From: Streptomyces sp. NBC_00224
GTDB lineage: Bacteria > Actinomycetota > Actinomycetes > Streptomycetales > Streptomycetaceae
Assembly: GCF_041435195.1 (NCBI RefSeq)
Contig: NZ_CP108106.1
Coordinates: 2,790,001-2,854,000 of the forward strand
Reading direction: 5' to 3'
Length of the DNA: 64,000 bases
Each line of letters begins with the position of its first letter. Positions within the stretch are counted from its first letter, which is position 1. The notes beneath the pieces were generated by a model. The model had not been told where the DNA came from. It made no database searches and saw nothing but the letters and a program-made list of their open reading frames with translations. Below, in pieces: positions 24,966 through 33,869 of this stretch. The position numbers were made by a program, and so were the translations under genes.

Positions 24966-26474
24966 TCAGCTCTGGCCGCCCGCCAGCTTCTCGCGCAGGG
25001 CAGCAAGAGCCTCGTCCGACGCCAGGGCGCCGGAGTTGTCGTCCGACTCCGAGGAGTACGAACCACCCGAGATGCCGGCGCTGGCGGTGCCACCGGCGGC
25101 CGGGGCGGCAGCGCCCTCGGCAGCGGCGGCCTCGTCGGCCTCGCGGGACTTGATGACCTGGGCCTGGTGCTGCTCGAAGCGCTGCTGCGCCTCGGCGTAC
25201 TGGCCCTCCCACGCCTCGCGCTGGGTCTCGTAGCCCTCGAGCCAGTCGTTGGTCTCGGGGTCGAAGCCCTCGGGGTAGATGTAGTTGCCCTGGTCGTCGT
25301 AGGACGCGGCCATGCCGTACAGGGTCGGGTCGAACTCGACCGACGCCGGGTCGGCACCGAAGGACTCGTTGGCCTGCTTCAGGGACAGCGAGATCCGGCG
25401 ACGCTCAAGGTCGATGTCGATGACCTTGACGAAGATCTCGTCGTTGACCTGGACGACCTGCTCCGGGATCTCCACGTGGCGCTCGGCCAGCTCGGAGATG
25501 TGGACCAGGCCCTCGATGCCCTCGTCGACGCGCACGAACGCACCGAACGGAACGAGCTTGGTGACCTTACCCGGGACGACCTGACCGATCTGGTGCGTAC
25601 GGGCGAACTGCTGCCACGGGTCCTCCTGCGTCGCCTTCAGCGACAGGGAGACACGCTCGCGGTCCATGTCCACGTCGAGAACCTCGACGGTGACTTCCTG
25701 GCCGACCTCGACAACCTCGGACGGGTGGTCGATGTGCTTCCAGGACAGCTCGGAGACGTGCACGAGACCGTCGACGCCACCCAGGTCCACGAAGGCACCG
25801 AAGTTGACGATCGAGGAAACGACGCCGGAGCGGACCTGACCCTTCTGCAGGGTGGTGAGGAACGTCTGGCGAACCTCGGACTGGGTCTGCTCAAGCCAGG
25901 CGCGGCGGGACAGGACCACGTTGTTGCGGTTCTTGTCCAGCTCGATGATCTTCGCCTCGAGCTCCTTGCCCACGTAGGGCTGGAGGTCGCGGACACGACG
26001 CATCTCGACGAGAGAGGCCGGCAGGAAGCCACGGAGGCCGATGTCGAGGATGAGACCACCCTTGACGACCTCGATGACGGTACCGGTGACGATGCCGTCT
26101 TCTTCCTTGATCTTCTCGATCGTGCCCCAGGCACGCTCGTACTGAGCGCGCTTCTTGGACAGGATCAGACGGCCTTCCTTGTCCTCCTTCTGGAGAACCA
26201 GGGCCTCGATCTCGTCGCCAACCTTGACGACCTCGTTCGGGTCGACATCGTGCTTGATCGAGAGCTCACGGCTCGGGATCACGCCTTCGGTCTTGTAACC
26301 GATGTCGAGCAGGACCTCGTCCCGGTCGACCTTCACGATGACGCCGTCGACGATGTCGCCGTCGTTGAAGTACTTGATCGTCTCGTCGATCGCGGCGAGG
26401 AATGCTTCCTCGTCACCGATGTCGTTGACCGCAACCTGCGGGGTGGTGGCGGTGGTCTCGGTGCTGCTCGTCAT
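24966..26474 (-). CDS. rpsA: 30S ribosomal protein S1
   Basis: 502 aa from the ATG at 26474 (MTSSTETTATTPQVAVNDIG), the usual streptomycete start; the frame continues upstream artefactually. Four S1/OB-fold repeats are visible at about residues 36-105, 121-190, 205-276 and 290-362 (for example GDIVDGVIVKVDRDEVLLDIG, GQVRSGVVSSIVNFGAFVDLGG, GQVVPGKVTKLVPFGAFVRVD). A ~130-residue acidic, Ala/Gly-rich tail lacks further S1 repeats. S1 recruits mRNA to the 30S subunit; actinobacterial S1 has four repeats instead of six. A strong promoter lies ~200 bp upstream, giving a long untranslated leader. Confidence 0.97.
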   Translation of the reverse strand: MTSSTETTATTPQVAVNDIGDEEAFLAAIDETIKYFNDGDIVDGVIVKVDRDEVLLDIGYKTEGVIPSRELSIKHDVDPNEVVKVGDEIEALVLQKEDKEGRLILSKKRAQYERAWGTIEKIKEEDGIVTGTVIEVVKGGLILDIGLRGFLPASLVEMRRVRDLQPYVGKELEAKIIELDKNRNNVVLSRRAWLEQTQSEVRQTFLTTLQKGQVRSGVVSSIVNFGAFVDLGGVDGLVHVSELSWKHIDHPSEVVEVGQEVTVEVLDVDMDRERVSLSLKATQEDPWQQFARTHQIGQVVPGKVTKLVPFGAFVRVDEGIEGLVHISELAERHVEIPEQVVQVNDEIFVKVIDIDLERRRISLSLKQANESFGADPASVEFDPTLYGMAASYDDQGNYIYPEGFDPETNDWLEGYETQREAWEGQYAEAQQRFEQHQAQVIKSREADEAAAAEGAAAPAAGGTASAGISGGSYSSESDDNSGALASDEALAALREKLAGGQS

Positions 26475-26675
26475 GTGGGTAAGGGCTCCGGTTACGGACA
26501 GAAAGTCGTAGGTACTGCTACGCCGAAAGCCCTCATCGCCCTCTGCAGAAGCCGGACAGCCTGGGAAGCGCCACTCCGGGTCGGTCCGGTGGGCGCCTCG
26601 AGAACCGAGGGGACATGCAACAGATGGAAGCGCGCCTGCTACGTCTGAGGTGCGCAGGCTCGCAGCGCAACTTGT

Positions 26676-26704
26676 AGCATACGGGGGCAGCCGGACACGG
26701 TCAA
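26676..26704 (-). promoter_or_regulatory. Strong promoter of rpsA with a ~195-nt leader
   Basis: On the minus strand: TTGACC (26704-26699), exactly 17 bp, TATGCT (26681-26676). This is close to consensus and fits a heavily expressed ribosomal gene. Transcription would start near 26668 and leave about 195 nt before the rpsA ATG. That leader contains no gene and is a plausible site of translational autoregulation, as reported for S1 in other bacteria. No specific structure was proven by eye. Confidence 0.75.
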
Positions 26705-26850
26705 TGCGCGAAGGCGCACACCGGGGGCGGATCCCCGCAATCCCGGCAGAATTAAGGTTCCCCGAGGCCACACTGGCCCATGCCGGACCAAGCAGAAAGC
26801 GACGGCTCAGCCGCGCTCGTGCTTCTGCGCAAACTACAACGACGGGCACG

Positions 26851-27669
26851 ATGATCCAAGAGTACGAGGCCGAATACGAGCCCGATGCGACGCGGCGTGA
26901 CGCAGGCGACGCGGAGAGCAGCCGGGCCAGCCGCGGCTGGTGGGACCGGAACGCCGACGAGTACCAGACCGACCACGGAGCGTTCCTGGGGGACGACCGT
27001 TTCGTCTGGGGCCCCGAGGGGCTCGACGAGGCGGACGCGGCACTGCTCGGCCCCGTGGAGTCCCTGAAGGGACTGGACGTCCTGGAGATCGGCGCCGGGG
27101 CGGCCCAGTGCTCGCGCTGGCTGGCCGCCCAGGGCGCCCGTCCGGTCGCCCTGGACCTCTCGCACCGCCAGCTCCAGCACGCGCTGCGCATCGACGGCGG
27201 TGCGGTTCCGCTGGTGGAGGCGGACGCGGGGGCGCTCCCGTTCGCGGACGGCTCTTTCGACCTCGCGTGTTCGGCTTACGGGGCGGTCCCGTTCGTGGCC
27301 GAGCCGGTGCGGGTCTTCCGCGAGGTGCGCCGGGTGCTGCGGCCCGGCGGGCGCTGGGTCTTCAGCGTCACCCACCCCATCCGCTGGGCGTTCCCGGACG
27401 AGCCGGGCCCGGAGGGGCTGAGCGTGGCCGCGTCCTACTTCGACCGCACGCCTTATGTGGAGCAGGACGAGGCCGGGCACGCGGTCTACGTCGAGCACCA
27501 CCGGACGCTGGGCGACCGGGTGCGCGACGTGGTGGCCGGGGGCTTCCGGCTGGTGGACCTGGTCGAGCCGGAGTGGCCGGCCTGGAACACGCAGGAGTGG
27601 GGCGGCTGGTCCCCGCTGCGGGGCAATCTGATTCCGGGCACGGCGATCTTCGTGTGCGAGCGGGATTAG
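26851..27669 (+). CDS. Class I SAM-dependent methyltransferase
   Basis: 272 aa. Motif I VLEIGAGAAQCSRWLA (about residue 80) binds S-adenosylmethionine. It is followed by PVALDLSHRQLQHA (motif II acidic residue), ADAGALPFADGSFDLACSAYGAVPF (motif post-II/III) and REVRRVLRPGGRWVFSVTHPI, the typical UbiE/methyltransferase-11 pattern. An N-terminal GWWDRNADEYQTDHG block and a C-terminal WGGWSPLRGNLIPGTAIFVCERD tail are typical of an actinobacterial subgroup of unknown substrate. The ATG at 26851 is chosen over an upstream frame that overlaps the rpsA leader. Confidence 0.88.
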   Translation: MIQEYEAEYEPDATRRDAGDAESSRASRGWWDRNADEYQTDHGAFLGDDRFVWGPEGLDEADAALLGPVESLKGLDVLEIGAGAAQCSRWLAAQGARPVALDLSHRQLQHALRIDGGAVPLVEADAGALPFADGSFDLACSAYGAVPFVAEPVRVFREVRRVLRPGGRWVFSVTHPIRWAFPDEPGPEGLSVAASYFDRTPYVEQDEAGHAVYVEHHRTLGDRVRDVVAGGFRLVDLVEPEWPAWNTQEWGGWSPLRGNLIPGTAIFVCERD

Positions 27670-27735
27670 TTCGTGCGCGGCGGGGCTCGCGCCGGGTTCG
27701 ACTGTCCCGGCGGAGGCCCCGCCGCACCCCATTAG

Positions 27736-27767
27736 TAATACGAACCCACAAACCAGCTGGTCTGTGG
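27736..27767 (+). promoter_or_regulatory. Candidate -10 element and palindromic operator upstream of hrpB
   Basis: TAATAC (27736-27741) is followed by a 22-bp near-perfect palindrome at 27746-27767 (CCACAaACCAG / CTGGTcTGTGG, 10 of 11 pairs). The position, straddling the expected transcription start, is typical of a repressor site. No regulator gene is adjacent. Confidence 0.45.
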
Positions 27768-27811
27768 ACGACCGGAAACGGGTCCGGGCCGGGACGTACG
27801 AAACTGTGGTC

Positions 27812-30394
27812 GTGATCCGAACCGACGCGATCGAGCGTCTTCCCGTACGCCACGCCGTGCCCGAGCTGCTGAGCGCACTCGACGGGCACGGCACGGCGGT
27901 CCTGTCCGCGCCCCCGGGCACCGGCAAGACCACGCTGGTGCCACTGGCGCTGGCCGGGCTGACCGGGGCCGGTCCACGGCGGCGGGTGCTGGTGGCCGAG
28001 CCGCGGCGGATGGCGGTCCGGGCCGCCGCCCGCCGAATGGCCTGGCTGCTCGGCCAGGAGGTCGGGGACGCGGTCGGTTTCTCCGTGCGCGGCGAGCGCC
28101 GCACCGGCCCCCGCACGGTCGTCGAAGTGGTGACCACCGGCGTCCTGCTGCAACGGCTGCAACGCGACCCCGAGCTCGCGGGGGTGGACGTGGTGCTGCT
28201 CGACGAGTGCCACGAGCGCCATCTGGACGCGGATACCGCGATCGCCTTCCTGGTGGACGTACGGGCCGCCCTGCGACCGGAGCTCCAGCTGATCGCGGCG
28301 TCCGCCACCAGCGACGCGGAGGCCTGGTCACAGCTCCTCACAGTGGCCGACGGCTCGGGCCCGGCCCCGGTGGTGCGGAGTACGGGACAGGGCCACGGGG
28401 CGGCAATCCACTACGCCCCGCCGCCCGCCGGGATCCGCCCGGCCCACGGCACCTGGGTGGACCAGCAGCTGCTGCGCCACGTCGCGGCGACGGTCCGGCT
28501 GGCCCTGGAGGCGCACGAAGGGGATCTGCTCTGCTTCCTGCCGGGCACCGGCGAGATCGCCCGGACGGCCGGAATGCTGGACGGGGTGGACGCCGAGGTC
28601 CTCCAGTTGCACGGGCGGGCTCCGGCGGCGGTCCAGGACGCGGTGCTGCGGGGAGGCGAGGGGCGTCGACGGGTGGTCCTCGCGACCTCCGTGGCCGAGT
28701 CCAGCCTGACCGTGCCGGGCGTGCGGATCGTCGTCGACTCGGGGCTGGCCCGCGAGCCGCGCGTCGACCACGCACGCGGGCTCGGCTCGCTGGCGACCGT
28801 GACGGTGTCGGACGCCGGGGCGACCCAGCGGCTGGGCCGCGCGGGCCGGGAGGCGTTCGGCGCGGTGTACCGGTGCTGGGCGCCGGCCGACGACGCACGG
28901 CGCCCGCGCTTCCCGTCTCCCGAAATCAAGATCGCGGATCTGGCGTCCTTCGCCCTGCGGGCCGCGTGCTGGGGCGATCCGACCGCACGGGGACTGGCGC
29001 TGCTCGACGCCCCGCCCACCGGGGCGATGGCGGCGGCCCGCTCCGTCCTGACCGCGATCGGCGCGGTGGACGAGGACGGCCGGGCCACCGAGCGGGGCGC
29101 GCGGATGGCCCGGCTCGGGGTGCACCCCCGGCTGGCCCGGGCGCTCCTGGACGGCGCGGCCGAGGTGGGCGCGCGCCGGGCGGCCGAGGTGGTGGCGCTG
29201 CTGAGCGAGGAGCCGCCGAGGGAGTACGGGGACGACCTGGCGGCGGCGTGGCGCACGGCCCGCCGGGGCGGCGACGGATACGCGGCGCGTTGGCGCCAGG
29301 AGGTGCGGCGGCTGACGTCGGCGGCGACGGGAGCGGGTTCCGTGTCCACGGCGACGGGAGCGGGCCCGGTGTCCACCTCTCCCTCGGGCTCCGGGCCGGA
29401 ACACTCCCCGGGTTCGGGGTCGGACGATGCCGTTGCCGGGCTGGTCACCGCGCTGGCGTTTCCGGAGCGGGTGGCGCGGGCTCGGGGTGAGGGCTCGTTC
29501 CTGATGGTGTCCGGTACCCGTGCCGAGCTGGGGAAGGGGTCCGGGCTGAGGAATGCCGGGTGGCTCGCGGTGGCCGTGGCGGACCGGCCGGTGCAGGCCG
29601 CTTCGGCGCGGGTGCGGCTGGCCGCCGTCGTAGACGAGGGCATCGCCCGCGTGGCGGCCGGGCCGCTGGGGGCCGAGGGCGAGGAGGTGCACTGGGAGGA
29701 CGGCGATGTGGTCGCCCGGGAGGTGGAGCGACTGGGCGCGGTGGAGCTGTCCGTGCGTCCGCTGAAGCAGCCCGACCCCGCTCTGGTGCGGCGGGCGCTC
29801 CTGGACGGGCTGGCGAGGGATGGCATAGGGCTGCTGCGGTGGTCGCGGGAGTCCGGGGGGTTGCGGGAGCGGCTGGCGTTTCTGCACCGGACGCTGGGCG
29901 AGCCTTGGCCGGACATGTCGGACGGGGCGCTGCTCGCGCGGGCCGAGGAGTGGCTGGAGCCGGAGCTGTCCCGGGCGCGGCGCCGGGCCGATCTGGGGAG
30001 GCTGGACGCGGGGCAGGCGCTGACCCGGCTGCTGCCGTGGGCGAGCGGCGAGGCGGCGCGCCTGGACGAGCTGGCACCGGAGCGCATCGAGGTGCCGAGC
30101 GGGTCGCGGATCAGGGTGGAGTACGGGGGCGCGCAGCCGGTGCTCGCGGTGAAGCTCCAGGAGATGTTCGGGCTGGAGGGAACGCCGGAGGTCGCCGGGG
30201 TGCCGGTGCTCATACATCTGCTCTCCCCGGCCGGGCGGCCCGCCGCAGTCACCGCCGACCTGGCGAACTTCTGGCGGGAGGGGTACCGGGCGGTCCGCGC
30301 CGAGCTGCGCGGGCGCTACCCCAAGCACCCCTGGCCGGAGGACCCTTCACGGGCCCAACCGACGCGCCACACCAACGCCCGGCTCAAACGGTGA
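27812..30394 (+). CDS. hrpB: ATP-dependent RNA helicase HrpB
   Basis: 860 aa from the GTG at 27812 (VIRTDAIERLPVRHAVPELL), which matches the family N-terminus. An upstream GTG at 27764 overlaps a palindrome and lacks a ribosome-binding site. DEAH/RHA motifs: PPGTGKTTLVPLAL (Walker A), AEPRRMAVRAAARRMA (Ia), LLDECHERHLDAD (II, DECH), SATS (III), FLPGTGEI (IV), LATSVAESSLTVPGV (V) and QRLGRAGRE (VI). The HrpB-specific C-terminal half follows, with KLQEMFGLEGTPEVAGVPVLIHLLSPAGRPAAVTADLANFW. Around residues 510-545 is a Gly/Ser/Thr-rich low-complexity insert from an imperfect tandem duplication (about 29322-29420). Confidence 0.94.
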   Translation: MIRTDAIERLPVRHAVPELLSALDGHGTAVLSAPPGTGKTTLVPLALAGLTGAGPRRRVLVAEPRRMAVRAAARRMAWLLGQEVGDAVGFSVRGERRTGPRTVVEVVTTGVLLQRLQRDPELAGVDVVLLDECHERHLDADTAIAFLVDVRAALRPELQLIAASATSDAEAWSQLLTVADGSGPAPVVRSTGQGHGAAIHYAPPPAGIRPAHGTWVDQQLLRHVAATVRLALEAHEGDLLCFLPGTGEIARTAGMLDGVDAEVLQLHGRAPAAVQDAVLRGGEGRRRVVLATSVAESSLTVPGVRIVVDSGLAREPRVDHARGLGSLATVTVSDAGATQRLGRAGREAFGAVYRCWAPADDARRPRFPSPEIKIADLASFALRAACWGDPTARGLALLDAPPTGAMAAARSVLTAIGAVDEDGRATERGARMARLGVHPRLARALLDGAAEVGARRAAEVVALLSEEPPREYGDDLAAAWRTARRGGDGYAARWRQEVRRLTSAATGAGSVSTATGAGPVSTSPSGSGPEHSPGSGSDDAVAGLVTALAFPERVARARGEGSFLMVSGTRAELGKGSGLRNAGWLAVAVADRPVQAASARVRLAAVVDEGIARVAAGPLGAEGEEVHWEDGDVVAREVERLGAVELSVRPLKQPDPALVRRALLDGLARDGIGLLRWSRESGGLRERLAFLHRTLGEPWPDMSDGALLARAEEWLEPELSRARRRADLGRLDAGQALTRLLPWASGEAARLDELAPERIEVPSGSRIRVEYGGAQPVLAVKLQEMFGLEGTPEVAGVPVLIHLLSPAGRPAAVTADLANFWREGYRAVRAELRGRYPKHPWPEDPSRAQPTRHTNARLKR

Positions 30395-30443
30395 CCTGCG
30401 GGAAAGGCGACCTGCGGAAATCCGACCCGCTCTCGCGCCGAGG

Positions 30444-31433
30444 TCACGCGTTGACCGGCTCCGGTTCCGTACGGGCCGTCGGGGCCGGGGTGCCGGGGCG
30501 GCGGCTGCGGGCCTCCAGCCACAGGGAGAGGGCGAGCAGTGCGGTGCCGAGTCCGAGGAAGGCCCAGGGGAAGTAGGAGGTGAGCAGCAGGACCAGGGTG
30601 CGGTTCTTCTTGATCAGCGCGACCGTGTGGTCGACGTAGTCCTCGCGCATCTTCACATGACCGGAGAAGGCGGTGATCTTGTCTTGGCCGAACAGAGCCG
30701 TGGCGTTGCGGAGTTCCTCCTGGTGGATCTCCTCGCCGTTGACCGGTCCGCCGGTCACCGGGTCGACCCAGAACATCCGCTTGGTGCTGTACCACCGGGT
30801 CAGGCCGGTCTGCTTGGCGACCTCGGGGGTGACGCCGAGGGGCATCGCCTTGGGGAAGGGGACCCGGGTCCAGGGGATGGTCTGCTCGAAGTAGTAGACC
30901 CTCAGGCCGTGGAAGGCGATCGTGCCCTTGTAGTGGATGGGGGCGCTGGTGCGGCTCTGGGCGTCGAAGTACTCGTAGTCCCGCTTCTCGGTGAGGAACG
31001 GCCACTTGAACTCGATGCCCTCGCGCTTGACCGGGTCGCCGTCGACCATCTCGCCGGTGGCGTGGACCGGGGCCTGGCTGTGGGCGTCGAAGATATAGCG
31101 CTCGGGGTTCTTGGAGACGAACTGGCCCTTGTCGTCGAGGACATACGTCAGGGAGTCCCAGACGACGACGTCCTTGCCCGAGGTCTTCTCGATCTTCCGG
31201 GACTCCTCGACGTTGCCCTTGAGGGTCTGCACGATGGTCACCTTGGGGACCGTCACGGACTTGAACCGCTTGTAGTCGAGGAGGGTGGCGTCCTTCGCCT
31301 CCAGGACCGTCTCCTGGTACTGGCTGGGCGGGACCTTGGCGAGCCGGGGGAAGGCGTACCAGCGCAGCAGCGGGGAGAGCGCCGCGAAGAAGACGGCGAG
31401 GGCGAGCAGGATCAGGCTGGCTTTGCGTCGCAT
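30444..31433 (-). CDS. DUF3068 (PorA-family) membrane-anchored protein
   Basis: 329 aa. One transmembrane helix near each end (residues ~5-22 and ~285-308) brackets a ~260-residue extracytoplasmic domain. The domain pattern fits DUF3068: YKRFKSVTVPKVTIVQTLKGNVEESRKIEKTSGKDVVVWDS, RYIFDAHSQAPVHATGE, EFKWPFLTEKRDYEYFD, KGTIAFHGLRVYYFEQTIPWTRV. Mycobacteria and streptomycetes use such proteins at the envelope, and the family name 'porin PorA' reflects distant similarity only. The 15-bp gap to the small membrane protein gene upstream suggests an operon. Confidence 0.85.
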   Translation of the reverse strand: MRRKASLILLALAVFFAALSPLLRWYAFPRLAKVPPSQYQETVLEAKDATLLDYKRFKSVTVPKVTIVQTLKGNVEESRKIEKTSGKDVVVWDSLTYVLDDKGQFVSKNPERYIFDAHSQAPVHATGEMVDGDPVKREGIEFKWPFLTEKRDYEYFDAQSRTSAPIHYKGTIAFHGLRVYYFEQTIPWTRVPFPKAMPLGVTPEVAKQTGLTRWYSTKRMFWVDPVTGGPVNGEEIHQEELRNATALFGQDKITAFSGHVKMREDYVDHTVALIKKNRTLVLLLTSYFPWAFLGLGTALLALSLWLEARSRRPGTPAPTARTEPEPVNA

Positions 31434-31448
31434 GCGGCCGGCTCTCCT

Positions 31449-31604
31449 CTACTTCCCGGGCGGGATGGCCCCGGGGGCGGTGGGGACGGTGGTGAGCAGG
31501 GGCTTGGGCGAGGTGGTGCCCTCGGGTGCGCCGATCGCCGAGACGGTCAGGACGATGGCGAGGGCGGCGGCGAGCCCGATGGCCGCGGCGACGAGGGCGC
31601 GCAT
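31449..31604 (-). CDS. 51-aa single-pass membrane protein (SPW_0924-like)
   Basis: A short gene missed by length cut-offs. The ATG at 31604 has GGGAGG six bases upstream. The product begins MRALVAAAIGLAAALAIVLTVS, a signal-anchor helix, then APEGTTSPKPLLTTVP and a Pro-rich end. This resembles the small SPW_0924 family of streptomycetes, from memory rather than a search. It lies 15 bp upstream of the DUF3068 gene on the same strand, so the two are probably co-expressed at the membrane. Confidence 0.68.
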   Translation of the reverse strand: MRALVAAAIGLAAALAIVLTVSAIGAPEGTTSPKPLLTTVPTAPGAIPPGK

Positions 31605-31679
31605 GCTCGGCCTCCCGGAACTGATGGGTCGTCAGGGTTGGGGCACCGTAGCAACGCGGGAGTGAGATGAGAACACGTG

Positions 31680-31718
31680 GGACCGCCCCCGCTGCACTTG
31701 CGGCAGCGGGGGCGGTCC
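31680..31718 (-). terminator. Hairpin terminator after the lytic transglycosylase gene
   Basis: Perfect 16-bp inverted repeat (31680-31695 and 31703-31718) with a 7-nt loop, 40 bp beyond the stop at 31758. There is only a weak T-rich stretch afterwards. It separates this gene from the small membrane protein/DUF3068 pair. Confidence 0.78.
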
Positions 31719-31757
31719 GGAGACGACGGCGGCGGGTTGCCGCGGGAGGGGAGGCGG

Positions 31758-33449
31758 TCAGGCGACCTTGAGCTGGATGTCGAGGGTGGCGCCGCCCGGG
31801 GTGGTGAGGCGGAGCACGAAGGTGCCGGTCTGGCCGTCCGCGTAGATCTTGGGAAGACGCAGCACACCGTGGGCGTCGGTCTTCAGATCCTTCAGGGACC
31901 GGATCGGGTTGCCCTTGTCGTCCTTGAAGTAGGGGCCCTTGTCGTTGACCTTGGGGTCGGCGGCCGCGGTGCCGGTGGCGGGCGCCTCCGGGGTGACGAT
32001 CATCGCGGCGGCGACGGCGATGCCGGGGACGACGGCTCCCTTGTACGTGGCCTTGACCTCCACGTAGTTGGCGAACTCGGCGCCGGGGGCGGCCGTCAGC
32101 TCCTTGGTGTCGGTGCGCGCCAGGGCGTCCGCCTGGCGGGCGTTGACGGTGGCGGTCCACTTGATCTCGGGCAGGGTGGTGCCGACGACGGTGGCCCGGA
32201 CGGTGAAGTTGCCGGTCTGCTCGCCCGCCAGCAGTGCGGGGGCGGTGGCGCGGCCGTCGGCGCCGGTGGTGACCGTGACCTGGGTGGCGCCGCCCGGGAA
32301 GCGGGCGTCGGTGGCGCCGATGACCTGGAAGCGGACGGTCGCCTTGCCCATCGGCCGGCCGAACTGGTCCTTGACGCGCACCTTGGGCTGCCCGGCGAAC
32401 GAGGAGCCCGCGGTGGCCGTCAGGGGCGCGGTGGCCGCGTCCTCGAACGTGCTCGCCTTCTTCGACGGCAGCGGCCTGGGCGAGCCGGGGTCGCTCGGGG
32501 TGGGCTTGGAGGGCTCCGGGCGCGTCGGCGTCGGGCCCGGCTTGGACGGGGTGGGCTTCGGCGTCGGGCCGGGGGTCGACGGGTGCGGGGTCGGGACCGT
32601 GCCGGAGGGCCGGCGGCCGGGGGTGTCGCTGCGGTTGCCCGGCAGCACGCCCGTACCGTTCGGGACCTCGTGCGAGCCGCGCTTGTAGTAGGCGAACCAC
32701 GACAGGACCGTGCTCAGGTACTCCTGCGAGTGGTTGTAGCTGAGCACCGCCTTGTCCAGGTCGGACTGGACGGCGAGGTCGCGGCTGCCGCAGAGGTAGT
32801 AGGCGGCGGCGAGCGAGGCGTCGTAGACGTTGTTGGGGTCCTTGCGGCCGTCGCCGTTGCCGTCGCGGCCGGAGCTCGCCCAGGTGGAGGGGATGAACTG
32901 CATGGGGCCGACGGCGCGGTCGTGGACCCTGTCGCCGTCGTAGGAGCCGCCGTCGGTGTCGGTGATGTTCTCGAAGCCGACGCCGTTGAGGACCGGGCCC
33001 AGGATCGGGGTGAGGGTCGTGCCGTTGGCGTCGACGCGGCCGCCGTTGGCCTGGCCGGACTCGACCTTGCCGATGGCCGCGAGTATCTGCCAGGGGAGGT
33101 GGCAGGAGGCCCGGTCGCGGGCGACCTCGGCCTCGGCCTTCTTGTACGCGTCGAGGAGGGTAGCGGGTATGCCCTGCAGGTCCGCGCCGATGACGGGCGA
33201 GCCGGTGGTCGGGGCGCCCGGCGGCGGGTTCGGGGAGACGAGGGGCGGGAGGTCCGTGTAGTACGGCGAGTTGCCGCTGGCGGGGGCTCCGGGGGGAGGC
33301 GTCGGGGTGCCGGACGCCGCGTGTTCACCCGCCGGGCCGTTGGCCAGGACGCCCGGTCCCTGGGAGGCGGAGAGCGCCGCCACCGCCACCGCGGCCACAG
33401 CGGTCGTGGTCGCTCCCCTGCGCAGCCGTCGCCCGATCTGCGGTGCCAT
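31758..33449 (-). CDS. Secreted lytic murein transglycosylase with Pro-rich linker and C-terminal Ig-like region
   Basis: 563 aa. A signal peptide (residues 1 to ~36) precedes a Pro-rich spacer. The SLT catalytic domain (~110-285) has LPWQILAAIGKVESGQ (catalytic Glu in the VESG motif), DRAVGPMQFIPSTWASSG, DPNNVYDASLAAAYYLC and VLSYNHSQEYLSTVLSWF. A repetitive Pro/Thr/Lys linker (~305-360) crosses the wall, and ~180 residues of beta-sandwich, Big/invasin-like repeats follow (KVRVKDQFGRPMGKATVRFQV, TGNFTVRATVVGT). It should cleave the MurNAc-GlcNAc bond in peptidoglycan. A GGGGAGGGG site precedes the start, and a large palindrome lies just upstream. Confidence 0.9.
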   Translation of the reverse strand: MAPQIGRRLRRGATTTAVAAVAVAALSASQGPGVLANGPAGEHAASGTPTPPPGAPASGNSPYYTDLPPLVSPNPPPGAPTTGSPVIGADLQGIPATLLDAYKKAEAEVARDRASCHLPWQILAAIGKVESGQANGGRVDANGTTLTPILGPVLNGVGFENITDTDGGSYDGDRVHDRAVGPMQFIPSTWASSGRDGNGDGRKDPNNVYDASLAAAYYLCGSRDLAVQSDLDKAVLSYNHSQEYLSTVLSWFAYYKRGSHEVPNGTGVLPGNRSDTPGRRPSGTVPTPHPSTPGPTPKPTPSKPGPTPTRPEPSKPTPSDPGSPRPLPSKKASTFEDAATAPLTATAGSSFAGQPKVRVKDQFGRPMGKATVRFQVIGATDARFPGGATQVTVTTGADGRATAPALLAGEQTGNFTVRATVVGTTLPEIKWTATVNARQADALARTDTKELTAAPGAEFANYVEVKATYKGAVVPGIAVAAAMIVTPEAPATGTAAADPKVNDKGPYFKDDKGNPIRSLKDLKTDAHGVLRLPKIYADGQTGTFVLRLTTPGGATLDIQLKVA

Positions 33450-33493
33450 ACGTCCAGCCCCTCCCCATGGTCAGCAGTTCACGCTCCCCAGCG

Positions 33494-33671
33494 CAGGTCC
33501 GGTCGTCAAGGTGCCGTCGTTCGCCCGAAGGGCGTGCCGCGCGGCGTCTGGTGCGTGCGATCGCAAGGCGCCGGAAGGCCCTTGTAGCGGAGCTACCAGA
33601 GCGTTTCGGCAACGCCGCGAGCGTGCGTGCCGGACGCCGCGCGGCAGGCGGCACCTTGACGACCGGACCTG
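33494..33671. repeat. 178-bp nested palindrome, MITE- or REP-like element
   Basis: A perfect 23-bp inverted repeat bounds the block (33494-33516 and 33649-33671). Inside lies a second perfect 14-bp arm pair, TGCCGCGCGGCGTC (33535-33548) with its complement at 33633-33646, and a central GTAGC-GGA-GCTAC hairpin (33584-33596). It has no coding content. It lies in the 420-bp gap upstream of the lytic transglycosylase and downstream of polA. The arrangement of terminal inverted repeats around a structured core suggests a non-autonomous mobile element or a large regulatory RNA fold. Confidence 0.75.
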
Positions 33672-33806
33672 GGCCTCAGGTGACCCTAACGGACCTACCG
33701 GGTGCGGCGACACCGTCCCCTGACCCTTATTCACCTTTTCACCGCTTCGTCACCCGGCGGCTTCCCAGATATGGCGGAGAATCGGCTCCCCCTACCGCAC
33801 AAGGGT

Positions 33807-33837
33807 CTGCCCGCCGGGTATGGCACTCGGCGGGCAG
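33807..33837 (-). terminator. Hairpin terminator after polA
   Basis: CTGCCCGCCG / CGGCGGGCAG perfect 10-bp stem with an 11-nt loop, 33 bp beyond the polA stop at 33870. No T-run follows. Confidence 0.65.
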
Positions 33838-33869
33838 GTCCTCGTGGGCCCGGTGGTCCGGGCCGGTGG

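Noticed and set aside
33450..33700. c-di-AMP (ydaO-type) riboswitch before the lytic transglycosylase
   Set aside because: Such riboswitches often precede actinobacterial wall hydrolases, but I could not find the conserved motifs; the region is dominated by the palindrome.
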